From: Strix aluco
Lineage: Eukaryota; Chordata; Aves; Strigiformes; Strigidae
NCBI RefSeq assembly: GCF_031877795.1
Contig: NC_133971.1
Coordinates: forward strand, 15,416,325-15,480,324
Direction of reading: 5' to 3'
DNA: 64,000 bases
Below are positions 49,101 through 61,100 of the stretch, piece after piece; the first letter of the stretch is position 1, and every line of letters begins with the position of its first letter. The notes beneath the pieces were generated by a model. That model ran no database searches. It was not told where the DNA came from and was given only the letters and a program-made list of their open reading frames with translations. The translations under genes were made by a program, and so were the position numbers.

Positions 49101-52100
49101 CCGTCCAAGAGCTGGACTCAGATATGGTTTGCCCAGTGGCTGGCCCTGGATCCCAGTCACTGCTGTTGCTGGCACCAGGACATATGAGCCCATGAGTTGC
49201 TGGTACAAACTGCTGTACACATGTAAACCAGGACTCCCCTTGTCCCCCAGTAGCTACCCCTTAATGGTCTTGCCCTTAACCACACAAATGGACCTTGTCC
49301 AGAAATCCCCTGGTCCTCTGCTAGCCAACCCCCTGTCATTATGCACTTAGAAAAATTGCACACAAATACACGGTTCTTGCCCCTAGAGACCTACAGACCA
49401 TCTGGTTTCTCTGACAGCAGGATGGGACTCCCCTGGTCTATGCCATAGCCACCTCCTGTGGTGGTCTCACCCTTAGATGCCCACACGCTTACCTGCCTTC
49501 TTCCCAGGCCACTTCACCTACTCGACAGCTAGTGCAGCTTGATCCACTGGTACAACTGTACCTATTCCAGTCACTGGCACCACAGACACATGGACTTGTG
49601 CTTGGTTTTACATACTCCAGTCTCTTCAGTTGCTTGCACCCATGCTCATGGGCCCTCTGGCATGTGGCCCCAGCCCACGTGCTGGCAGCCAGACCCTCAC
49701 TTGTTCCAGGTACTGGCCACCATGGGTGTAAGGGCCCCTATGACTTGAGGTCCCATTCCACTTGCTGGAGTTGCACTTAAGTCCCCTCACTCTGGTCTCC
49801 CTCGTTGCTGGTGCCCATGGACAGATGGGCCCTCCAGCCTGTGGCCTGACCGTAGTTGCTGGCACATACATGCACCTTCACACTGAATCGAGAGTATCTC
49901 ACCAAGACAAATAGTTCAAAATGGAATTTAATGAGAAAATACAAGTCAGTGCTGATCAGGTGCAGGGCACAAAAGGGTAGATGTACCAACCAGCAAACTG
50001 TTTAGATGTGTCCAGCCATTTTTGTCTGCTTACGCCTCTATTTTCCCTGACTTGTTCCTCCCAGGTCACATAGATTTCCCTCTCTTCTCCTTCACTTTGG
50101 TTCCTGCCCAAAACACCCCATGATAAATCTTGTGCAATCCTAAGATACTCTTCATCTACATCCTGTACCTCTACACAGAAAAGCCCCTTGGTCTGAAAGG
50201 TGCTCTGGTGTTGACTCTTGATGGGTTTTACACCTTGACATGGGAGCTGAAGCTCTCCTGAGGTGGTCCTGGGGAGGGACCTGACAGGATGTGCTTTCCT
50301 TTGAGTCCTAAATTTGGATTGCCTCCTACTGCTGTGTCTCTCTGCACCTCTGGGCTGATGGTTCCTGTGAGAGCCTAGGGAGAAGCTAAACCTGTGTGGG
50401 TGTGCAGGCAAAGGTTTTATCACATAAGCTAACATTAATTAGCAGAAGCCTTTCACTGTTTATATTTTATGGGCCTTTTCTTATATTTTAAAACAACTAG
50501 TTGTGAATTCACATGTCTTCCTCTATGCTGTAGTTAAAGTTCCCTCATTACTTATTTTTCCACCATTTAGCGCTAACATATTTGTGTGGAAGGTTTGTTA
50601 AACTGAAAAGAGATCAGGGCATTCAGTAAAACCAGCTGACTAATTTCTTTATCAATGTTAGTTAGATGACAAGTTTAGGCCATAATGTAGCTATACTTAG
50701 AGCTACCTGATTAGCACTTCTAGGTCTCAGAAACCTTTACCATGTTCCAATTTTTAGGATGCTTTTGAAATCCTAATGAGATATTACTGGGTTAAGGCAG
50801 ATTCTTAGTACATTGATCCTGATAGTGTTTTCTGAAAATGTTTTGCCAAATTCTTCCTGTCCTTAAGAATTCTTACACAAATCTGTCCATACAAATTGCT
50901 ACAATGCAGTAGTATAAAATACATTAGTTCATCTGAGTGACTTTCCTGCCCAGAAATGGCTGCTGTTTTTTTTTTTTTCCTCTGGGGGTGGATGCTCTGA
51001 TAGGGTGAAATGGAGGTGAAGAAGCAGTAGAACACGTTCATTTATTTTAAAAGAAGCAAAGGGCATTTTATTGTTTACAGAAGTGCCTTGTGATTTTTGT
51101 TTTTATAAGTACACGCTGATCTCAACTTGATTATGTGCATCATGTCATGGATGGTAAGGATACAAAAAGTGACCTAATAAACAATTGGTGGTATAGAACA
51201 AAAATAAGTCTTGGTCAATAACTCATGGAGTTTGATGTGCTTATATTGATAAACTAATTAAACAAATCTGCCTGTGTTCCTGAAGCCTAATGTGCCCCTG
51301 TTATGATTAGTTTTACAGAAAGGAGCATTTTAACATTGAATGAAGGTAAATAGTAAAAGAATAGTGTAGTCACGAAGCTCTAAGTGCTTCCATTTCTAGT
51401 CACAGAGTGGTTTCAAGGAAAGGAGGCTTTCTTTGCACACCTGCAGTCATTCAATGCATAGGCCTCTTGTGGTCAATGTTGATTGCTGCTTGTCTATAGC
51501 TGAACAACAAATAATTTTGTATGTTGTAACCTTCTGTGATTTAATATTATGCTTTTTGCCAGAATTGGCACAAACATACATCTTCTGATAGTGACAGTAA
51601 TTATAGCACAGCTGTAGTTGAGGGTCTTTCAGAATTTTCCATTATAAACCCCAATAGTCAGTTTACAACTCAAATGTAAAAAATGTTTTCACTGCTTCCT
51701 GGGCATACAGTGGCCATGAGGGGGTAAAGTGAACTAAATTGAATACCCTCCTCCCCCAAGATCATACTGAGGTTTTCTTAATCTTTGAACATTGCATCCT
51801 TTGTGGTATGCTTATATTGGCTACATCTTTTGAATGCTTGTAGTCAGGCAAAGGTGAATCTAATACCCTTCGCTTTTGTCCAAGACATAGTCAGAAGTGC
51901 TCTTTTAAGCAGATTTAAAGAGTGTAAGTTAACACACTTCATTTGGAAATTATATTATCTTTCAAATGTGTTAAAGTAATTGATTTTGAGTGTCAGGGTA
52001 AAGTAAAATGGGCTTGTTGAAATCCTTGGCTATTGCAGTTCAACCTATTTTCCATAAGAAAAAAACAGGAGTGCTCAGGTGGTCAGTTACCACATGTCAA

Positions 52101-55100
52101 CTTCTTAGATTATTCAAGTCTTTATTTACTAGGTGATAATATAAAGCAGTAGTATGTGTTGTTAGCCTTCATCTGACTGTATTATTAATTAGGTAATATT
52201 GCAAAAGCTCAGGGAGTTTCTTTTAAAAGCATTACACTAAATCATAAGACTTTTGAGAAGCATGTGAGTGATATATTAACTCTTCAGAGAAAAAAATGTT
52301 GATGAAAATGTGCAATCTAGAACTTCGTTTTATAGAATTCTAGAACTTTCTGATAATGATGTTCACGGTGTTTTTCTTTTCAGATAAAAAAGCTTGTATA
52401 TGTTTATCTGATGCGTTACGCGGAGGAACAGCAAGATCTAGCATTACTGTCCATCAGTACTTTCCAGCGTGCTTTAAAAGTGAGTGACTACTAAACAACA
52501 TTTCATAGAGAATTCTGAGCTGGTATCACAAAAATAAAAATATCTGTGTAGGGTAGTCTGGTAAACTAAAGCATGTAAATACCTGCATCGGATAGAGTAG
52601 TTTCAAGTTATGTCATTGACAGAGTTTTTTGTGCTACCTCAAACCTCATCAAGCAGCTAAGCCTGCATGAAATAAAATTACTTCACTAAAGAAAAGCAGC
52701 CTATTGGTGCTCTCAAATTCACCTGTCCAGCATTTAATTTCTGGAATGCCTTTCTCTTTCCAAGGTAGTTTATGCAGGTAGAAAGAAGACCTTGTTACTA
52801 CCCTGAACCACCTGTGTTCCTTTTAGTTTGTGTAAAAGATCTTTGTGTACAACAGATAATTGGAACAAAAGGAAGATTGTAGTACCTAAATTAAAATATT
52901 CAATGTGTTGCACGTGCTTCTTTTTTATTAAAAACACTGAAGAAATAGTATTTTATACTGTTTTATTTCAAATTCAGATCACAATGGGGAATGGGATTAA
53001 AGAACAAAGATTAGGATTGCCTTTGAAGTGTGACCATGGAGAAAAGAAAGATTTATTAAGTCTCTGTTCTTAAGTTTGGCCAGTTTTTGTAATAAGAGAA
53101 AGTTGGATTTTTTTCTTGTACTCTTCTTTTAAGGCTACTCTAGGTTCATAATTAATTTCTGTCATGTCACTGATCCAGACCTTGCATCTTGTTGGAAAAT
53201 GTTGCAATTAGAGCACCAAGTGTGCAACTGTAGGAGCATCTCACAACTGACTAGAGAGCTTTCTGCCCCTTTCCTTCTAGTTTTTATCTCAATGACATAT
53301 CACAGAATCACAGAGTCATTCAGGTTGGAAAAGACCCTTGGGATCATCGAGTCCAACCATCAGCCCTACTCTACAAGTTCTCCCCTACACCATATCCCCC
53401 AGCATCTCATCTAAACGACCCTTAAACACATCCAGGGATGGTGACTCCACCACCTCCCTGGGCAGCCTATTCCACTGTCTGACCACTCTTTCTGTGAAAA
53501 ATTTTTTCCTAATGTCCAGTCTGAACCTCCCTTGTTGGAGTTTAAAGCTGTTACCCCTTGTTCCGTCACTAATCACCTGTGAGAAGAGACCAGCACCAAC
53601 CTCTCTACAATGTCCTTTCAGGTAGTTGTAGAGAGTGATGAGGTCTCCCCTCAGCCTTCTCTTCCTCAAACTAAACAGTCCCAGCTCCTTCAATCGCTCC
53701 TCATAGCATTTGTTCTCCAGGCCCTTCACCAGCTTCATTGCCCTCCTCTGCACTCGCTCCAGCACCTCAATATCTCTCTCGTATTGAGGTGCCCAGAACT
53801 GGACACAATACTCCAGGTGTGGCCTCACCGGTGCAGAGTACAGGGGGACTATCACCTCCCTACTTCTGCTGGTCACTCTATTTCTAATACAAGCCAGGAT
53901 GCCGTTGGCTTTCTTGGCCGCCTGGGCACACTGCTGGCTCATGTTCAGCTGCTTGTCAATTAGAACCCCCAGATCCTTCTCCTCCAGACAGCTCTCCAGC
54001 CACACCTCCCCAAGTCTGTAGCGATGCAGGGGGTTGTTGTGGCCCAAGTGCAGGACTTGGCACTTGGCCTTGTTGAAGCTCATCCCGTTGACGTTGGCCC
54101 ACCAATCCAATCTATCCAAGTCGCTCTGTAGAGCCTCCCTATCCTCATGCAGATCGACACTCCCGCTTAACTTGGTGTCATCTGCGAACTTACTGATGAT
54201 ACACTCTATGTCCTTATCAAGATCATCAATAAAGATGTTGAACAGAAATGGTCCCAACACCAAGCCCTGAGGAACACCACTTGTGACCGGCCGCCAGCTG
54301 GATTTAGCTCCATTGACCACCACTCTCTGGGACCGTCCATCCAGCCAGTGCTTGACCCATCAGACCGTTCGCTCATCCAGGCCATGGGCAGCCAGTTTTT
54401 CTATGAGAATGCTATGGGGAACTGTGTCGAATGCTTTTCAAAAATCCAGGTAGACAATATCCACAGCTTTTCTCTTGTGCAATAGTTGGATCATCTTGTC
54501 ATAGAAAGAGATCAGGTTTGTCAGGCAGACCTGCCTTTCATAAACCCATGCTGACTAGGCCTGATCCCCTGGTTGTCCATTATATGACTTTTAATGGCAC
54601 TCGAGTTGACCTGCTGCATGACCTTCCCTGGCACTGAGGTCAGACTGATAGGTCTGTAGTTTCCTGGATCCTCCTTTCTGCCTCTTCTGTTACATTTGCC
54701 ACCCTCCAGTCCAGTGGGACCTCCCCAGTTAGCCATGACTTCAGGTAAATCATGGAAAGTGGCTTGGTGAGCACATCTGCCAACTCTCAGCACCCTTGAG
54801 TGTAACCCATCTGGTCCCAGACTTGTGTGCATCCAAGTGGAGTAGCAGGTCTCTGACCACTTCCTCTTTAATTGTGCTGACCTCATTCTGCTTCCCCTCC
54901 CCATCTCCCAGCTCATGAGGCTGGGTGTCCAGGGAACATCCAGTTCCACTGCTAAAGACTGAGGCGAAGTAGGCATTGAGCACCTCAACCTTTTCCTCAT
55001 CCTTTGTTACCATGTTTCCCTCTGCATCCAATAAAGGAGGGAGATTTTCCCTAATCCTCCTTTTGTTGTTAATGAATTTATAGAAACATTTTTTATTATC

Positions 55101-58100
55101 CTTAACAGCTGTAACCAAGTTGAGCTCTAGCTGCGCTTTGGCTCTCCTAATGTTCTCCCTGCATAACTTCACTACATCTTTATAGTCTTCATCAGAGACA
55201 TGGCCTGTCTTCCAAAGGTCATAGATTCTCCTTTTGTTCTTGAGATCCAGCCAAAGGTCCCTGTTTAGCCAGGCCGGTCTCCTTCCCCACCTACTTGTGT
55301 TTGGGCACGCGGGAACAGCCTGCTCCTGTGCCTTTAAGACTTCTCTCTTGAAGTATGTCCAGCCTTCCTGGACTCCCATATCCTTCAGGGCAGCCTCCCA
55401 AGGGATTTTGTCAATCAGTCTTTTGAACAGGTCATAGTTTGCCCTCTGGAAGTCTAAGGCGTCAGTTTTACTAACCCCTCTCTTTGTTTCTCCAAGGAAT
55501 GAAAACTCAATCATCTCATGATCACTGCACCCTAGACAGCCTCCAACCTTTACTTCCCCCACAAGCTCTTCCCTGTTCACAAGAAGCAGGTCCAGGAGGG
55601 CACCTTCCCTGGTCGGCTCACTCACCACCTGTGTGAGGAATTATCCTCCATACATTCCAGGGACGTCCTGGATTGTTCCCTCTCTGCTGTGCTGTGATCC
55701 CGGCAGATATCTGGGAAGTTAAAGTCCCCCACAAGAACAACGGCAAGTGACTGTGAGATTTCTCCCAACTGTTTATAGAAAGCTTCATCCACCTCACCAC
55801 TTTGGTTGGGAGGTCTATAGCAGACTCCCACAGCAAGATCTGCTTTATTGGCCCTTAACCTAATCCAAACACTCTCAACCCCGTTATCACTATACTTGAT
55901 TTCTGAGCTCTCATATAGTTCTCATACTGCATCATGGCTTCAAGCTCCCCCTGTTTGTTGCTCATACTGCGTGCATTGGTATAGAGGCACTTGAGATGAG
56001 CTAATGAATCCAACACCTTTTTGTGAGTGTGGGCCCCATTTCCTACCAGACCCTTCTCAGGTGCTTCCATGATTTCTAAACATCTTTCCCTTCTCTCAAA
56101 TGAAATGGCAGAGGGAGAGCCCTCACCAGTTCACCATCCTTCAAGCCTTGGTATGCTTCCCTTGAGCTTATTCCCAACAGGCCCAGTTATCTCCCCCTCT
56201 ACCCTCATATCTACTTTAAAGCCCTGTCAATAAGCCCTGCTAACTCCTGCCCCAGAATCCTTTTCCCCCTCTGGGACTACGTACTACCTTTACTATCTGT
56301 GACTGCCATGAAAAACTAAAATTCAAATGACTGTGTGTCCTGTGTTTTTAATGAGATGTGTATACAGTAAATACTTCTCATGCCATAACTTTTTAAAAAG
56401 CTGTGCATAGTGGGAACAAAAGGAGAGAGGATAACTCAAATGTTGTGGCTGTGAGTAACTCAGAAAGAAGTGATGGTGTGGCAAGGAGGTAGACAGAGCT
56501 AGCTGAGATTTTCAGCAACTAAGGAAATTACTAAGCCTGCTATGGAAGATAGGCAAATGTAATTAATTCTCTCTTCATTTTTTCTAACATTTTGTTTCTG
56601 GTTTTGTTATGAAGATTATAATTTGGCTTTGCGTGTAGAGATTTTTCCTTCCTCTTTAGAAAGAACTTTTTAGAGTATTTTAAACTTGTATGATTGGAAA
56701 TGAGCTTTGCAAACTCTGATAAGATCCTGTTGTTTTTCCAAAAACTGTCAAATTAAGTGCTTTCACCATCCAGATACTTACTAATCAGAAGCTGCTAAGA
56801 TGTAGGAATTTTAAGAGCTTAGATGAACTGATCATTAAGTAATACCAGTCTGAAAACCCATGTTGCCAACTCTCAGTCCTTGGGACAAATGATCTTTGGG
56901 TAGTGCCCTTCTAGCAGGCATTACACGGAAATAATGCTGCTGCAGTTTCAGTTTGCTAGATTTTAGAGGATTTAGTACTTGATTAAGCAACACATTTCCT
57001 GTATGTCCCAAGCCCATGATCAAGGGACAAGGTTTACATAATAGTTCCTCCAAATACAGACGTTTTGTGCTATTGTTGGATCTCCAAGCTAACCCTAGCA
57101 TTATAAAAGGGCAGCAAGTACTGGGACAAAAGAAGGGAGGGTAAGAAATAGAGGAAAGCCTCAAAACACTTAGCTTAATATTTTGACATGTTCTTAAGAA
57201 AATTCATTTTGTTACAGGCTTCAGTTTATATCTTGCAGAAAAGCATAAAATGGATCTGCTGTCAAGAACTTGGGTGGGAGTATCACAACTGAGAACCATA
57301 TTTTCATTTCACAGTTCTTACATTTAAGTAATAAAACTGGGCTAGGTGTGTTTTTCAGAATATCTGAATTCCACTTGGATTGCAGAAAAGGTTTCAGACC
57401 ATTAAAGAAAATATTAGTCTGTTTTATCCATCATTCCTATATTTTGCTTGGGAAAATGAATTGTGTTAATGTTTTCCTTTGCCAGATTTCCAGATTTTCA
57501 TAATGTTTCAATGTTTTCTTTCTTACCTTCTTCTACTTTTGTTGGTTGTTAAAAGTTTCTTCTGTGAATTTTGGTACATTTTATTATTACTGTGACCTTA
57601 GCTTGCAATCCTGACTGATAGATAGATATACATGTTTTAATGTGTGGTCACTAATTAGTGTAAACACTGCACCGAATTTAATGATGCTTTTCTGCACTAG
57701 CTTATTTCTCCCCTCCTCTCCCATTCTTTAGGATCCTAATCAGTTAATCCGCGCAAGTGCTTTGAGAGTTCTATCCAGTATCCGTGTCCCAATTATTGTT
57801 CCTATTATGATGCTTGCTATTAAGGAGGCCTCTTCTGATTTATCTCCTTATGTGAGGAAGAATGCAGCCCATGCAATCCAAAAACTGTACAGGTAAGTGA
57901 TTCTGACAAATCCTGAAAAGCAATTTTAAGATAGTTGTGGGCTGTTTATTAAGACTACTGGTGGGGTTGGCATGTGTCAGATATATCAGATCCGTTTCTT
58001 AGAAAGTGTAAAGTGTGTGTAGACATTCTGTCACTCAACTGATTTGGTTGAAATTCAGGCAAGTTTCTTGCTTGCTGGAATGACAGGATAACTATGCAGA

Positions 58101-61100
58101 GATACAAAAAGAAACTGATACACTATCTTTTGTTTTTAATATATCAGGTATTGTTATCTGTGTAGCAACTATTTTGATGGTTACTCTCAGAATTGAAGAT
58201 TTCTGTGTTTAGCATCTGCATCTTTCATCCTGAAGGCATTTGCTGTAGTTTGCGGTACAGGTGACAAACGAATACTAACTTGTAGAGATTGGATCTGTGC
58301 AAATCTAAATGTTCCAAATCTTCCTCTTCCCTCTTCAGAAATTCTTGTTGTGGAAGAGTTCTTATGAAGAGGTGGGTGCTGGTTTACACAGGTGGGGACA
58401 ACAGAATCTATACCTTTCCAAAAAAAGGGCAGGCATTTATTCTATTACTTATTTCCCTTTTATTTCGCCTATGCCAAAAAGAGGAGAGTGAGAGGTGTTA
58501 GGGTTTCCGAATCAGATAGCCTGAGGCTTCTGCAGTTCCATGCCCCCTCAGACCAACCAGTAGCAAGGCTGAGCACATATTCCTAATGGACACATACACA
58601 CACATATACAGCACACATGGACGCAGCCAGCTATACAGATGAGTACAGACAGAAAACAGCACTCATGCAAACAAAACCAGCACCAACAGCCTTATCCTGT
58701 TGCATTCTCTGGCTGAACAGGATGCAGGCCAATTAGCAGACCTATATATGTGCAATATGGATCCCCCAGTAATGATCCTAGATGCTTAAGCTTTCCAGTA
58801 ACTGGCTTTGGATCTCCAGTCTCCCCAGTCGCTGGCACTGGCGTATACAAGCACGCAATGCTTGCAACCCCGCTGCATTTTCTGTTACAGACCTCCTCAA
58901 TCAGACACACACATGCCCCCACCCTTTCACTCAGACACTGTGAATCCCACAATAGCTGGATTTAGACACTCAGACTATGCAGTAACTGGCTCTTATATCC
59001 CCTCTTCTCCAGATGTGTCCCACTGGGTGAAGGTGAAGAAGGGAGAGAAACAGAGGGACTGAGACACACAAATGGGTATCTCAGTCAACCTCCAGACCTT
59101 ATAGTCTCTCCAGCAGTTGGCCTGGGTGCCCTGGTTCCTGTGGTAGCCAGAATCTCCAGTTGTCTCACTCAGAGACATGCAGACATGTCCAGCCCAGACC
59201 TATGACTCTACTTTAATACCTGGCTTCCCAAGCCACCTAGTCTGGCTTGATATTCTCTAGCAATCAGTGACATATGTACTTGCTCCAGCTGCTCGTTCTG
59301 CAGTTATACAAGTCCCTATAACCCATGGCCTGACTCCAGTTTCTGGAGCTTAGACCTCCATATCACAGATGCACACAGAATAGAGACTGCCTCACCCAGG
59401 GCAATAGTTAGAAACAGAGTTTAATGAGAAGACAGAACAGAGTAGTCATCAGGTACAGAACATGGCCAGACAAGTGCTGAGCAGCAAAGTGTTTATATCC
59501 AACTGGCTCCTTTTATGCACCTGTCCTTCTTATTTTCCTACACTTGTTCTTCCTGAAATCATCTAGATTCTTCCCTTTCACTTCTCCCATAAACATCCCG
59601 TAGTAAGTCTTGTACAGTCCCAAAATGCTCTTTCTGGCTTTGTGTAGTAAGTCTTACACCCCTAAGTCTGCAAGGTTTTCTGGAGAGCTTCTCTCAGTGA
59701 TGATAGGTTCATTTCAGGACCATAAGGCTGATGACTTTTCTGTGGCAGCTCTCCGAAGAACCTGGACAGGGGCTCCTTCCTTCTGGTGATTTTTTTTTTT
59801 TTTTTTCTTATGAGCCAAGTGCTATCATGGGATGGCCTTGGGAATAGCTGGGTCAAGATGTTACTGGAGTTTCCCCCACCTTTGTACTCCTCTGTGTGCA
59901 GACAAGCCTTTTATCACATAACCTAACAAGAGGGAATGGATTTTAAGTCCTTTGAGTAGTTTATTTTTCGTTAGCATTCGGTTCCAGCACACAAAAGACT
60001 TTGTGGTCTGAATTATTCTCTATATACAGAACGTACTTTGATTTCCTGATAGTATCAAAACTATTTGGAGGAGTTCAGCAGTAATTGTTAGTGCCAGCAA
60101 GGCACAGCAGTGTCTGGACAGCAGTCTGGATGGTATTGTTATTTTGTCTTTAATTGATGCTTCCATTTCTTCTCTTCATGACAGGCAAAGTTTACTAGTC
60201 CAGATTAAAGAGCTTATTGGTGATTGGTGCAAAACTGGAAGATGCTGAAACCTAGCTTGGTTACTAAAAGACCTTTTATCCATCTTTCATCCAACCAGAT
60301 ATGATATGATTGCATCTTCAAATATAACTTGTATTTTTTATTTATATCTGGTTCATATGGTATCCTATGCTTATATGGCGAGATTTTGAAATCATCCTTG
60401 CAAATACCATAAAACGGTATTTTTTATGGTAAAAAATAGAGCACATGGTAAAAAATACAGCAGTACAATCGAGAGAAACTGGTCTCACTCCCTTCTAGTT
60501 TTCGTGAATTCCTGACTGGTAGTAAAATGGATGTCTAGCTCACATAGCAAAGGAAGACTTATTGAAACTAATGTTCTATAAAGATTTCCTTAATGGTTTA
60601 GAGGGCCTGTACATCCTTCACAAGTTTTCACTTCATGCAAACATCCTAGGCATCATAATGCAAGTTTTCAAATTGATGTAGCTGCAAACTCCTGGGCTGC
60701 AGTAATCTTCATGGTAACTTGTGAGTGGAGTTGTAACTAACATTTGTGTTCTTGGTAGTAGAATTTGGGAACTGCTTATAGAAAGCACATGAACTTTTAT
60801 TGTCACATTTTCAAAATTTACTTATACAAATGGTGTATCTGATAGCACTGATTTACCGCAGGACCAAGGGAGAGAGTGTAGTTTTCTGGATCACTTGAAG
60901 AAGCAGCAGTATTGGGAACTGGTGAAGAGGCTGTCAAATTAACCAGTCCACAGGCAGGCCTGGTTGGCTTGCCTGCAAGTAGGAGTCTTTAACAGGCAGG
61001 CCCAGCAGATGTTTCAGCAAAAATCACTACTGTAGCTCCTCATTTCAGCGATAGAGATCATACTGGTGACAAGGCTGTCTTTTGGCCTATTTGGAACAAG

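Larger units (their letters stand above)
52480..57731 (+). other. AP3B1: AP3B1 intron 4 (5.3 kb)
   Basis: More than half of the intron is a long antisense CR1 element. The rest is AT-rich and has no recognised feature. Confidence 0.9.

Noticed and set aside
49532..50435. Frames of 68-159 codons on both strands at 49.5-50.4 kb
   Set aside because: They lie inside LTR copy A and are broken in copy B.
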